NCBI GenBank assembly: GCA_029876055.1
Contig: CM056874.1
Span: forward strand, 6,882,001-6,946,000
Length of the DNA: 64,000 nt
From: Madurella fahalii
Lineage: Eukaryota; Ascomycota; Sordariomycetes; Sordariales
Direction of reading: 5' to 3'
How positions within the stretch are numbered: position 1 is the stretch's first letter; each line of letters opens with the position of its first letter. A program made the position numbers and the translations under genes. The notes beneath the pieces were generated by a model. The model worked only from the letters and a program-made list of their open reading frames with translations, was not told the DNA's origin and made no database searches. This document shows, piece after piece, positions 44,827 to 56,037 of the stretch.

Positions 44827-46083
44827 TCAGATCAAGTGCTCCTCAACATACTGCCCCATCTTCTCCAACCCATTTACCAAAACCTCGGTTTCACACACAT
44901 AGCCCAACCGAACGAAGCCTGCAAAGTCTTTACCAAGCCCAAAACATGGGCTCGCCGGCATGACTAGCACTTTGGTCCGCTCTAACAAGTCCAGAACGAA
45001 GGTAGGGTCGTCAACCGGTAGCCCGTTTCTCTTGAACTGCACCAAAGCAGTGGTGCCCGCCGTCGGCTTTACCCAGGAACAGACCGAGGCATATTGCTCT
45101 ACAAACGCACTAAGCAGGGTGAGGTTGGTTTGGGCAAGCGCCATGTTTCTCTTCAGCAGCGGTTGCCGGACAGGCTCGGACAGCGCGTAGCTTGCGACCT
45201 GGTCGTCGATCTGCGATACGCTGATCGTGGTATAGTCCCGGGCAGCCGCCACCGCCTCGATGATGGTCTTGTCCCTCGACGCTATCCATCCTGTCCGGAT
45301 ACCAGCCAACGCAAATGCCTTCGACATTGAGCCCGTGGCCACCGTCTTGTCATATCCCAGGGCAAGAATCGACGGAGGAGCTTCTTGGCCGTCGGGAACC
45401 GAGTGGTAGAGAGGGCTGTAAACCTCATCGGAGAAGACAATGATTCCTCTCTGTCTTGCAAAGGCCACTATGCCTTCAAGGACAGTCTTGGGCGTGGTGC
45501 TACCAGTCGGGTTATTTGGGTTGTTGATAATCATCATCTAGGAATCGTTGTCAATAGGGATCTTCCATGTTCGAGAATTCTGAGCAGTTCTTCCGACCTT
45601 GGTATTGGGTCTCACCAAGCTGTCCAGCTCGCTCAAGTCTGGCACATAGCTATTCTCCTCCCTCAGCTTCCACAATGACACCTCGGCGCCGAGGCTCTTT
45701 GGGACAGAGTAAAGCTGTTGATAGGTAGGATACACGCAAATAATGTGGTCACCCGGCGCAACCAAAGTGTAGAGGAGCAGGAAGTTGGCGCTGATGGCCC
45801 CTTGCGTGATGATGACACTGTCGGCCGGTAGAGGCTCGGCGTCGGATGCTCGGTCAAAGAGAGCAGCGACGCGCCGGCGGAGTTGCTCGGAGCCGCGGAT
45901 AGGTCCGTACGTGAGCTTCCCGGACATGTTGAAGGGTCTCGATGCCGTTTTATCTTCACACATGTCTATCAAGTCGCTAACCGACACGGACGCTGCGCAG
46001 GTCTCGGCGACATTGAGAACCCCTGGAGTGTTCTCTAACCGGTCCATCCATTGCTCCACCTCGAATGGTTCGATCTTGACCAT
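44827..46083 (-). CDS. Class I/II PLP-dependent aminotransferase
   Basis: Predicted 398 aa from exons 46083-45598 and 45537-44827. It begins MVKIEPFEVEQWMD; the frame is open upstream without ATG. NMSGKLTYGPIRGSEQLRRR is the substrate-end motif, NNPNNPTG the PLP aspartate-region signature, FSDEVYSPLYH the ring-stacking Asp/Tyr, and GSMSKAFALAGIRTGW holds the Schiff-base lysine (K235). Fold type I subgroup I-alpha. The natural amino-acid substrate cannot be told; fungal members of this type are often annotated only by fold. The 60-nt intron has an unusual donor, GTCGGA, but the frame joins cleanly at NTK/MMIINNPNNP. Confidence 0.9.
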
Positions 46084-47157
46084 TTTGGGCGAGTCCTTTA
46101 GTCGATATACGGGAGAATTCTCTGAGGCCGACTCTCTCTCTGCCCATATCCTACCTCTTGGGGTCAAGAGGTCTATCAGTCGGTTCAAATCATCTGCCTC
46201 TGTAGTAGAGAAGGGCCGAGTCGTACAGAACTGTCTCTAAAAGAAAGAAAGAAAGAGCCAGTTTCCCCCTCGTAGTGGGGTTAACCGGGTGCTCGGCCAG
46301 CTGATGAGACGACTCGGGAACTCCACATGCCACTACCTACACTACACAACAGCTACTCTCCTGGAAGCAATCTGCTTGCCGCATTACACATTCTATGAGC
46401 ATCCATACCTTACGACAACTACTATACCTGTCTAGTGCTTCGCAGTCGCATAAAACCGTCTCATCACTTACAACGCATGCCCATCGAAGTCCTTTGAGTC
46501 ACGTTTTAGGCCGATACTCCGGCGGGATCAGAGCTGTGCGGAGAGTGCGGGGATGTTCTTATCTGTTAACGTAAGGTACCCTCCATCTTCTCGATAAGGA
46601 TGGTGGCAGAGTCTTCCCCACATGTTGCCAGGCCCGCGGCAAACTGTGGCGGTGCCAATGAATACGTGTAGGAGGCTGCGCCAGGTCCTCCAACCAGGTC
46701 CCACACTTCAGGATCCTGAACAATGCGCCCAGGCACCCCAGCCATGGAAGTCAATGTTCCGTGGCCCCACAGCCGACATCATTAACGGTCGGTGTTCAGC
46801 TGACGCTTCTCGCATCTAACTCGGCTTCCCTTCATCCCATCGCTTTTGTGTTGAATATCTTCATGCCATCAACAGTTCGTTCCTTGTTATTCAGTTTCTG
46901 CCTGCATCGGCTTCATCGGCTTCGGAGCTTTGCAGCCAACGGTGCATAAGCTCCCTCGGTCGACGAACGATCTCAGGTTGGGGTCGGACCCATCGGCGTG
47001 TTGAGCCGTGGGGTTGGTCGCAGCCTGCCGGTACAGAGCTCGCCGATCCGGCCAGTTTCCATCCTCTCACCGAAGAGCTTCCCAACCACCGCTCCTGTCC
47101 GTCACTAGCATCGCCGCGCCGTGGGATAACGCTCTAGCTGGCGTCCCTCCCGCCATC
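46084..47157. other. Divergent promoter region aminotransferase / ADP1
   Basis: About 1.07 kb between divergent genes. Contains a GAAA-type microsatellite (aaagaaagaaagaaag) near 46239-46254. No gene is supported. Confidence 0.6.
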
Positions 47158-50100
47158 ATGGCGTTCAAGCTACCTCGCGCGCTCGCCGTGGCGGCGCTAT
47201 CGCTAACATGCATCACCTCGGCCTACAATCACACCTCCTCCATCGACATGATGCGGGCGCAGTTGGCTCTCATGGAAGATAGGCCGAAGGACTGCCCTCC
47301 ATGGTATGATGTCGCACCCGGTCTCCGTCAGAGTTGTTTGCTCGAGATGCTGACTATCTTCTGCCACCAGCTTCAATTGCAACCTTCCAATTTACTCCTG
47401 CGGCCAATTCGCGCCGTGCAGCGAATACAACGGCAAATGCAACTGTCCTGCAGGCTTCGGCGGCGATAATTGCCTCGAACCTCGTACGTAGTTCCAAAAT
47501 AGGCCGAAGACCAATGCTCACCGCGTTGATACAGTATGCGGATCTCTCGCCCGAGGGCCAGACCGATCGGTACGGAAGGGCAAGTCCTGCGAATGTGATG
47601 AAGGGTGGACGGGCATCAATTGCAACGTGTGCACAAGCGATCGAGCCTGTGACGCCCTGACAGAAACAGGCGATGGCGGAGTCTGCTATACCAGCGGCGA
47701 GGTTGTCAAACAGAACTACCAAATGTGCGACGTCACGAACAAGGCCATCCGAGACCTCCTTGGGGCACAGGTGCCTCAGGTCACTTTCACCTGCGATAAG
47801 CCGAGCGGCGAGTGCGATTTCCAATGTGAGTTGCTGCTTCCCGACCTTATTTGTTCGAGGTTGTTCACACATCGTAGTTTGGGTTGACGAGCGCGAGTCG
47901 TTCATGTGCCATTTGAACGAGTGCGAGTCGACCGCCGACTTCGATTTACCGGGGAAGAAGAACTCAACGTCTTACAAGTGCAACAAGATTTCGTGCGAGT
48001 GTATCCCCGACCGCATGCTTTGTGGCGAGAATGGCTCGGTGGATATCAGCGAGTTCCTCGTCGAGAAGATCCGCGGTCCCGCAGAGTTCGAATGCACCCA
48101 GCGGCCCGGGGAACCGAAGAAGTGCGCATTTCAAGAACCTGAGATGAACAACCTGATCAGCTACGTCTTTGGTGATTCCAGCATTCTCTTGACCTGTGGC
48201 TCTGGGGAGTGTTTATATCATACCGAAGTGCCCGGATACTCGCCCCAAGTGCCAAAGATTAACACACCGCTCATCGCCGGTGTCATTGCCGGATGCGCCC
48301 TCTTCCTGGTCGCCGTCATTCTCGGGACATGGTACCTGTCCAGGAGGCAGTTCAGATATGGACCGATCCATCTGGATGACTCGGACGACGAAGCCATCAA
48401 GCTCATGACCGATCACAAACCGGCCTCGCTATATTTCCAAAACGTCTGCTATAACCTAAACGGCAAGGAGATCCTGTCGGGCATCCAGGGAATGGCCCAT
48501 CCGGGCGAAATCACTGCGATCATGGGTGCCTCAGGAGCTGGCAAGACTACTTTCCTGGATATTCTTGCTCGCAAGAACAAGCGTGGCCAAGTCTCCGGAG
48601 ACTTCTACGTCAACGGCGAAAAAGTGAGCGATGTCGACTACAAGAACGCAACCGGCTTCGTCGACCAGGAAGACACCATGCTTCCCACTTTGACTGTGCA
48701 TGAAACGATCCTCAACAGCGCGCTCCTTCGTCTTCCGAGAGACATGGGACGAGCAGCGAAGGAACAGAGAGTCATCGAAGTCGAGAAACAGTTGGGTATC
48801 CACCACATCCGGGACTCCCTGATTGGTTCGGAAGAGGGCAAAGGGCGTGGCATTTCCGGCGGAGAGAAGCGTCGAGTTAGCATCGCCTGTGAATTGGTCA
48901 CCAGCCCCTCCATCCTCTTCCTCGATGAACCCACCAGTGGCCTCGATGCGTACAACGCCTACAACGTCATTGAATGCCTCGTCACATTAGCAAAGACATA
49001 CAAGCGAACCGTCATCTTCACAATTCATCAACCGAGATCCAATATTGTCGCACTGTTCGACCGCCTGATCCTGCTGGCTCAGGGCAAGACGGTCTACTCC
49101 GGGCCATTGCATCAATGCCAGGATTACTTTGATCACATTGGATACAGCTGTCCTCCAGGTTTCAACATTGCGGATTACCTTGTCGACCTGACGATGCATG
49201 CCGGTTCCACCACTTCGTTCGACGATGGGACCCTCTCAATCGATGCGGCAAGCGTTGGCCCCAGCAGCACAAGAGCAGTGAAGTCGATCGCTAGCATCTC
49301 CGGTAGCGTTGGTGATGATAGCATAGTTGAGGCATCCTCGTCTCGACCAAAGAGCAGGCGCCGCGACTCCGTGCGAGTCAGGCAGGAGCGAGAACTCTAC
49401 ACTCGGCGCAAACAAACGGTAGACACTGCGGCGTCCTCCGATGCTGGTGACGAGATTGGGGCTTACAAACTGCAAAAGCAGCCTCTCCGCCATATGCAGC
49501 CGTCTACGGCGGACGAGCACGACGACCTGCCACCCCCTGCACCCACAGGAACGGACCTTGACATCTTGGTGCATTCATATATCCAATCAGACATTGCCGG
49601 GAACACGCACGATGAGATCCAGCAGGCCGTCACAGCAGCAATCCATAGCAACGGCCAGAATTCCAATGGATATACGCTCAATGGCCGCAGTACTAGCACG
49701 GGCACAATGGGGAAGGGATACGCGCGTGTCGGATACTGGCGGCAGTTTGTTCTCCTTTCGAAGAGGACCTGGAGAAACCTTTACCGGAACCCGATGTTGA
49801 TGCTGACGCACTACGCAATCGCGATCCTCTTAGCCGTCTTTGCCGGCTATCTTTTCTATGGTCTGACCATGGACATTGCCGGGTTCCAAAACAGACTGGG
49901 CCTGTTCTTCTTCGTCCTCGCCCTGTTCGGATTTAGCACCTTGACCAGCCTGTCGGTTTTCTCGCAGGAGCGGTTACTCTTCGTGCGCGAGAGGGCCAAT
50001 GGGTATTACTCGCCCATCACCTATTTCGCCGCCAAGGTTCTCTTTGATATTGTGCCGCTGAGGATTGTGCCGCCCATCCTGCTGGGCGCCATTGTCTACC

Positions 50101-50564
50101 CAATGACCGGTCTGGTTGCCGAGGTCGACAAGTTCATGGTTTTTATGCTCGTTCTGGTCCTCTTCAACCTTGCAGCTGCCGCCATATGTCTATTCATCGG
50201 CATTGTCTGCAAAGACCACGGCGTCGCCAATCTCATCGGCAGCTTGGTCATGCTGTTCAGCTTGCTATTTGCCGGCCTTCTGCTCAATCACAACGCCATC
50301 CCGCCGGCCGCTCTCTGGCTCCAGTGGCTGTCCATCTTCCATTACGGCTTCGAAGCCTTGATTGTCAACGAGGTCACCCAACTGACGCTAGTCGACCACA
50401 AGATCGGTATTGACATCACTGTGCCCGGAGCAGCGATTCTTAGCTCGTTCGGCTTCGACAACCAGGCCATGTGGATGGATATTATCAATCTGGGCATCTT
50501 CGGCGCTGTGTTTATTGTGTTGGCATACGCGGCGATGCACATTCTACTTGTGGAGAGGCGATAG
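47158..50564 (+). CDS. ADP1: ADP1-type ABC transporter (ABCG/White half transporter with EGF-like N-terminus)
   Basis: Predicted 1078 aa from exons 47158-47303, 47371-47483, 47535-47825 and 47878-50564. A signal peptide leads into a Cys-rich EGF-like lumenal region (CFNCNLPIYSCGQFAPCSEY, CNCPAGFGGDNC, CECDEGWTGINCNVC) of about 300 residues. Helix 1 spans about 312-337. The cytosolic ATPase follows: Walker A GASGAGKTT (about 400-408), signature ISGGEKRRVSIA, Walker B ILFLDEPTSGLD, H-loop TIHQP. A Ser-rich linker then precedes the ABC2 membrane domain with six helices. This architecture matches yeast Adp1 (1049 aa), whose substrate is unknown; relatives move lipids or sterols. Introns are 67, 51 and 52 nt. 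Confidence 0.95.
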
Positions 50565-51036
50565 CGCTCGCGAGCCTAGACGCTTAGGTATGTACACTCA
50601 ATCTTTGCGGTTGTGGTGGGAATATTCCGTACATATAGCAATCAAGAAGAGCTTGGATTGTCGGGAGTCTGCGTCTCGCTCAAGGGAGGTAGATGGTGGT
50701 TCCACCGTCTCGGATGACATGGTTGGTTTCAAAGAGGTGCCGGGACGACGACTTGGGGTCTCGGCGTTGTAGGCGTTTGCATGGTTAAACTGCGTTCCCT
50801 TTCGTATCAGAAACAGATAAATGCTATACATTCTCATATGTAAAAATAACACCTGCAATGTATATATCTGGAAACGCCTCGATGGGCTTTGAGTCTATTT
50901 GTACATGCCGTTAAGAGGCTTTGATACATTTGGGCAAAGCCAAGTCGCATATGACGATCCACAACCCACCCAGCACACCGTGACCGTCCCAAAGGCAACA
51001 ACAACGCAACGAGTATGGCCACCGAAGTGGTTTGTC
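50565..51036. other. Convergent 3' intergenic region
   Basis: About 470 bp between ADP1 and PET123 ends, AT-rich near 50820-50870. No gene is supported. Confidence 0.6.
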
Positions 51037-51993
51037 TCATACTAACTTGCCACCGGTCAGCTCCTCGGCCACCGACTTTTGCCGCTGGGCTGTCTTGGTC
51101 GACGACGCCTTCTTAGCCTCAAGCATGTTGTGCGACTGGCCAGACATGGCGGCCCGCAGCTCGCTGACGCTGATAGGGTTGCGGTGCACATCCCAGATGC
51201 TCTGGCCCCGGTCCATCCCGCCGTACCGGTGGTAGTCGGGCGTGAAGAGCTGCTCCACGCGCTCGGCCAGCTCGGCCTCGTCGACGATGAAGTCCTGCGC
51301 CGCCACGTACAGCTGCGCCAGCGCGTCGCCGCGCGCCTCGGCCTCCCGCGCGAGCTTCCTCTCGTGCCGCGCGCGCGCCTTCTTGGCCGCCAGGAAGCGG
51401 TTCGGGTCCGGGCCTACCGCGAGCTTCTCCGACGTGGAGGCGCGGACCGAGGGCCGGGTGAGGACGTCGTCGGGCCGCTCCGGCGCCGTGGCCGCGGCTA
51501 CGTTGGCCTGGCGGTTGGCCTCGGCGCGCCGCGCGAGGCGCTGCTCGCGCTGCGTCTTGCGTACGTACAGGCCCTGCAGACCGGCCGCGAGGGCGCTGCG
51601 GCGGGCGGCGGCCATGCGCCGGTGGCGTTCCTCGCGCTCGCTCTTGGGCGGCTCGCCCGCCTTCTCGGCGGCGGACAGGGGCATGATGGAGTCGACGTAG
51701 CCGGCTTTTACTTTGCGGTTGCCCTCGCGTGCGGGGAAGACGTCGCGCGGGACGGGGAGGTGGCCGCGGACCGGCGGCAGCTTCTGCTCGGAGGACTGAG
51801 GCGGCTCGGGAATCGTGATGTATTTGGGAGATTCAGGCGGCACAGGAACGGGATGGCAGACGAGAGAGGTGGTGCTGAATGCCCGCCATGGCGACGGGCC
51901 GGTTATCGCGGAGGAGGTTGCCGTCCTGGTCGTCGAGATTCGGCACGAGGAGAGGGCGGCTTGGAGACCGCTTATTGACGTCCGGGGCGCCAT
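51037..51993 (-). CDS. PET123: Mitochondrial ribosomal protein mS26 (Pet123)
   Basis: Intronless, 318 aa. The presequence MAPRTSISGLQAALSSCRIS... ends near WRAFSTTSLVC. The conserved core starts YITIPEPPQ and LPPVRGHLPVPRDVFPAREG, the signature of fungal mS26. A long Arg/Lys/Ala-rich helical part (ERHRRMAAARRSALAAGL, KKARARHERKLAREAEARGD) follows, typical of mitoribosome-specific proteins. C-terminal YGGMDRGQSIWDVHRNP is also conserved. It is head-to-head with NOG2 across a 457-bp region. Confidence 0.9.
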   Translation of the reverse strand: MAPRTSISGLQAALSSCRISTTRTATSSAITGPSPWRAFSTTSLVCHPVPVPPESPKYITIPEPPQSSEQKLPPVRGHLPVPRDVFPAREGNRKVKAGYVDSIMPLSAAEKAGEPPKSEREERHRRMAAARRSALAAGLQGLYVRKTQREQRLARRAEANRQANVAAATAPERPDDVLTRPSVRASTSEKLAVGPDPNRFLAAKKARARHERKLAREAEARGDALAQLYVAAQDFIVDEAELAERVEQLFTPDYHRYGGMDRGQSIWDVHRNPISVSELRAAMSGQSHNMLEAKKASSTKTAQRQKSVAEELTGGKLV

Positions 51994-52450
51994 TGCGTCG
52001 ACTGATTAGAGGCAATTCTGCCCTAGGGACAGAATTGGATTCCGGGCTGGGATATCTGTAGTTGAGGGCAGCAACCACCACTCCGGGGCCGAGATCCAGG
52101 TTTGGGAGACGGGGCGGACGTGATCTGAGAGCTGGAAATTCTGAAGCCCAGCGAACGGTTGAAGGCGCTAAGTCCGGTGCAGGAATAGCGCAGTTGGCCC
52201 TGGCAGATTGTGCCGCGATACACCGCCAAATATTTCTCACGAAGAGACTTTCGAGGTCCACCCCGCCGAAAACTTCACTTGGTTTTGTTTCCTCTCTTTC
52301 CGACTTCTTCTCATCCTCTTTCTCCCTCCGTCTTCCGCAATCCCGCTTCCCCCTGCGGAAGACCGCTGCATTTCCCCCGTTGCAGCTGGGGCATTTCATT
52401 TCTTCTCTTTATACCTTCATTTCCTTCTTTGGCCTGGAACAATTGCCAAA
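51994..52450. promoter_or_regulatory. Probable bidirectional promoter of PET123 and NOG2
   Basis: Divergent ATGs are 457 bp apart with no gene between. The NOG2-proximal half is strongly CT-rich (tcttctcatcctctttctcc near 52307-52326), a frequent feature of highly expressed fungal promoters. Both genes serve ribosome formation. No specific factor site is claimed. Confidence 0.6.
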
Positions 52451-54928
52451 ATGGGAACTGGTGAGTAGGCTCTCGTCGTCTCGCCCCGTACGTCGAATTC
52501 AGGCGCCGCTAACCCATGGCCATAGGAAAGAAGGAGAAGACCCGCCTCCAGCGGGAGGGCAAGGTCACAGGAGACCCGAAGGTCAAGGGCGAGAACTTCT
52601 ACCGCTCGGCCAAAAAGATCAAGACCCTGAACATGTATAAGGATGGCAAAGCCATTCGGAACAAGGAGGGCAAGATCGTCAAGGCGGCTTCTTACCAGAG
52701 CAAAGAGGTCCCCAAGGCCGTCATCGAACCAAACCGGAGGTGGTTCACGAATACCAGAGTCATCTCCCAGGACACGCTCAAGTCGTTCAGGGAGGCGATT
52801 GCTGAGAAGGAGAAGGACCCCTACTCGGTCTTGCTGAAAAGCAACAAGCTTCCAATGAGCTTAATCCGGGATGGGCCAAGCCTCCAGGACGGCCTCAAAA
52901 AGCACCAGGCAAAGATGACGGTCGAGAGCGAACCGTTCTCAGAGACTTTTGGGCCAAAGGCACAAAGGAAGCGGCCGAAGCTGAGTTTCAATACCGTCGA
53001 CGAATTAGCAGGCCACACCGAGCAGAGTCTCGACTCGTATCATGCTCGACTAGAAGAGATCCGGCTACTGAATGGTACCTCGGGGGCTGCCGCTGCCGAC
53101 GGTGATGCGCCAATAGAAGAGGAAGACTTTAGTGTCGCGACCGCTAAGGAAGCAATCTTTAGCAAGGGCCAGTCCAAGCGGATTTGGAACGAGCTCTGTG
53201 AGTCCCGATGAGCGTGGTACCTCGCTGGTACTTACTAACGAATTCCCAGACAAGGTGATTGATTCATCAGATGTGATTCTCCATGTCCTCGATGCCCGAG
53301 ATCCGCTTGGAACACGATGGTATGTATGGCCTTGACCCTTCACTCCGGGTCTCAAGTTCTGACTTGTCCTGAACAGCCGGCACGTCGAGAAGTATCTGGC
53401 TACCGAGGCGCCCCATAAACATCTTGTTTTCGTGCTAAACAAGATTGACCTAGTACCTTCCAGCACAGCGGTAAGTACCAATACTCCATTTTCTAGGAAC
53501 GCCCCGATCAATCTCCCAATGCGTCGCCACCCACCTCGTTGAGTGTCCCGCCTAGCTCGGCCGGCTCTAGGCCGATGCGAGGATCCCAGGGCTTTCGTCA
53601 GGATCCTTCCGCACTCTTGTGCTTCATGGGAGATTGTCCGTTACATCCCTGGGAGAGCGATCTCCACCTCCAACGTCCCTGGTTTGGTCTTCAGACTGGG
53701 GATTGATAGTCTCTGTTTTGGAGCGCTATCGCCGGATACCGGACGTGTTTCATACGAGTTGAAGGCCTCCACTGTCCCATACCGGACAGCGCATGGTGGT
53801 CTTCTTAGTGATGATTCATACAACTCAAATACCCCACTACTTTTTATTACCATGTTGCGTCCCTGCGGAGGCTAACAGATACAGGCCGCTTGGATTCGCG
53901 TGCTTCAGAAGGACCATCCTACCTGTGCCATGAGATCAAGCATCAAGAACCCCTTTGGACGTGGTTCTCTGATTGATCTTCTTAGGCAATTCAGCATCCT
54001 TCACAAGGACAGGAAACAGATCAGTGTCGGCCTGATCGGGTATCCGAACGTGGGCAAATCGAGTATCATCAACGCGCTCCGTGGCAAGCCGGTCGCCAAG
54101 GTCGCACCCATTCCTGGTGAGACTAAGGTATGGCAATATGTGACCTTAATGAAGCGGATCTACCTGATCGACTGCCCCGGTATTGTGCCACCGAACCATC
54201 ACGATACCCCACAGGATCTACTTCTCCGTGGCGTCGTCCGCGTGGAAAACGTTGAAAACCCGGAGCAATACATTCCAGCCGTTTTGAAGAAAGTCAAAAC
54301 GCATCACATGGAGAGAACGTATGAGCTCAAGGGATGGAAGGATCACATAGAGTTCCTCGAACTCCTGGCCAGGAAAGCTGGTAGACTTCTCAAAGGAGGT
54401 GAGCCCGATGTCGATGGAGTGGCCAAGATGGTTCTCAACGACTTTATGCGGGGAAAGATTCCCTGGTTTACACCCGCTCCGGCAATCGAAGGAGGCGATG
54501 ACGCCGTCATTGAAGGCCGGGAAGGCCGTTTCGGAGAGATGCCAAAGAAGAGAAAACGCGATGAAACTGCCAGCGTTGCCGACACCTCGTTAGCCGGCTC
54601 CACTGTGGCAGCCGACGACGACGAGGAAGAAGAGGAAGAAGACGAAGCATTCTCAGGCTTCTCAAGCGACAGCGAATCGGAGCAGGAAGATGGAGCGAAG
54701 AAGACTGCTCAAATGGATGGTGCTGAAGATATGATACCCCTAGGCGACTCGAGTGACGAAGAGGAGGACGAGGAAGAATCCGAAGATGAGGATGGCTCCG
54801 AAGAGGCCAGCGAGGATGAGGGCGATGAAGGCACGTCTTATATCGATATCGAAGGTGCCAGTGACATCCTCGATTCCGAAGTAGAATCAGAACCGCCGGC
54901 CGCGAAAAAGCGTAAGAAGGCTAGGTAG
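52451..54928 (+). CDS. NOG2: Nucleolar/nuclear GTP-binding protein Nog2 (60S export GTPase)
   Basis: Predicted 629 aa from exons 52451-52460, 52526-53197, 53250-53319, 53377-53470 and 53885-54928. The first exon codes MGTG; the join gives MGTGKKEKTR, the known family start. GENFYRSAKKIKTLNMYKDG and NRRWFTNTRVI are Nog2 N-terminal blocks. The GTPase is circularly permuted: G4 NKIDL comes before G1 GYPNVGKSS and G3 DCPG. The C-terminus is a long Asp/Glu-rich tail ending in KKRKKAR. Nog2 binds pre-60S particles at helix 69 and licenses Nmd3 binding and export. Introns are 65, 52, 57 and 414 nt; the last is far longer than any other in the window and hosts an snoRNA. Confidence 0.95.
53580..53825 (+). 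ncRNA. snR191: Intronic H/ACA snoRNA, snR191/U19 orthologue, guiding two LSU helix 69 pseudouridines
   Basis: Lies in NOG2 intron 4. Hairpin 1: a perfect 8-bp lower stem pairs 53584-53591 with 53647-53654; the pocket strands are GTCA (53597-53600) and GTTAC (53640-53644). They complement UGAC and GUAAC around the U of GUAAC-U-A-UGAC, i.e. yeast position 2258. Hairpin 2: lower stem 53745-53753 with 53811-53819 (two UU mismatches), upper stem GAAGGCC/GGTCTTC plus CTGTCC/GGACAG, pocket strands GAGT (53756-53759) and TAGT (53806-53809). These fit ACUC and ACUA around position 2260. Box ACA is at 53820-53822, 14 nt from its guide; the H-box candidate AGAGCGA at 53654 is also 14 nt from its guide but breaks the ANANNA consensus. 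About 85 nt lie between the hairpins. In yeast, snR191 also sits in the NOG2 intron. Confidence 0.85.
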
Positions 54929-55446
54929 TCCACTGCGATGTCCAGGCCTGGCAGCCTGACTTCCAACTGATGACTGGGGAATGAACTATAACGCAACTTG
55001 GGGATCACATCGGTTGCCTGTGAGATACTGTCAATGTCTTGCCGTGATGTTTAGGGGTTGTCCGTTGATCGACCCAGCCTTGCTTCTCTACGGCTTCTCG
55101 CTTTACGGAGAGTACTTCCATGTAGACCTATGTATTCCTCAAGCTACTTTGCCCCTGAGGAAGTTCCCCTTCGGCTGAAAGGTACAAAAGTCCAAGCCAA
55201 GACGCCGGAAGTTCCACTGACTCAATGTAGGTAACACTGGGTCACAGCTCAACAGCTGTTTCGCTGCGACGTCCTTTCCAGCGTATGAGCCGAACGGATG
55301 AGACATGGCTGCTATTTGCCAGCCAGCCGTCTCTCCCGAACATCATTACAAAGCACACTCAAACCTATAAGGGGGCTGAAGGCACTGCTTGACGTAGAAT
55401 GCTGCTCGACATCAGCGTCAAAGATTTCATACTAAATACCCCTACA
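54929..55446. other. Intergenic region
   Basis: About 500 bp after NOG2. Nothing supported except likely promoter DNA for the next small gene. Confidence 0.6.
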
Positions 55447-56037
55447 ATGCTTGCACTCGCGGCACTATGGTTCTTGGGTTGGAAGAGTCTTATTGAAGCT
55501 CACGAACGGCAAAAGACCTGTGGCTTCAAGCTCTGGACGTCAGATGACGTATTCCGTGTTGTCGGGCAACTGCCCGGCGGTCAGGTCCAAGGCGGCTCAG
55601 TGGACATGCCGCCTGTCCGCTTCCATCTCCAAAACGGCTCCCTCTATGATTCGAAATGGAGGGAGTGCTGGTGGGCGGGTAGGTGACTTTTGTCGTATCT
55701 CATCTTTTCCCTTTCTCTTATTCCTCTGCGTCCCCTTTCCCTTTACCCTCTTTCCATTCCCGGAAACAACACCAGACCTAACCAACCTCGAGAACCTTCC
55801 ACAGTCCTGGTCTGCGACATCCTTGACACCAACTGGCATCCGGCCGCTTTTTTCGACGTCTCCCCCGGCAGCAAATCGTCTCTGGTCTATAGAGGCAGCA
55901 TCTCCCACTTCTGGGAATGCCCTGCCGCTGAAAGGGGGCGTTTCTTCTTCTACCTTGTGCACCCCTATGGTATGGATGACTGTCGCGCCGTCTCGCTGTA
56001 TGTCGATGGGCGTGGGCTTAGAGAGCCAAAGTGCTAG
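55447..56037 (+). CDS. Small secreted cysteine-containing protein (hypothetical)
   Basis: Predicted 158 aa from exons 55447-55678 and 55793-56037. MLALAALWFLGWKSLIEA looks like a signal peptide; an upstream in-frame ATG at 55399 would add 16 residues. Six cysteines are spread along the mature part (KTCGF, RECWW, LVCDI, WECPA, DDCRA, EPKC). I favour donor GTAGGT at 55679 with branch CTAAC and acceptor CTCGAG at 55792. An alternative donor GTGACT (55683) with acceptor CAG at 55775 also keeps frame and gives a slightly longer protein. The second exon has strong C/G third-position bias. No family is recognised; an AA1-like or effector-like beta protein is possible. Confidence 0.6.
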
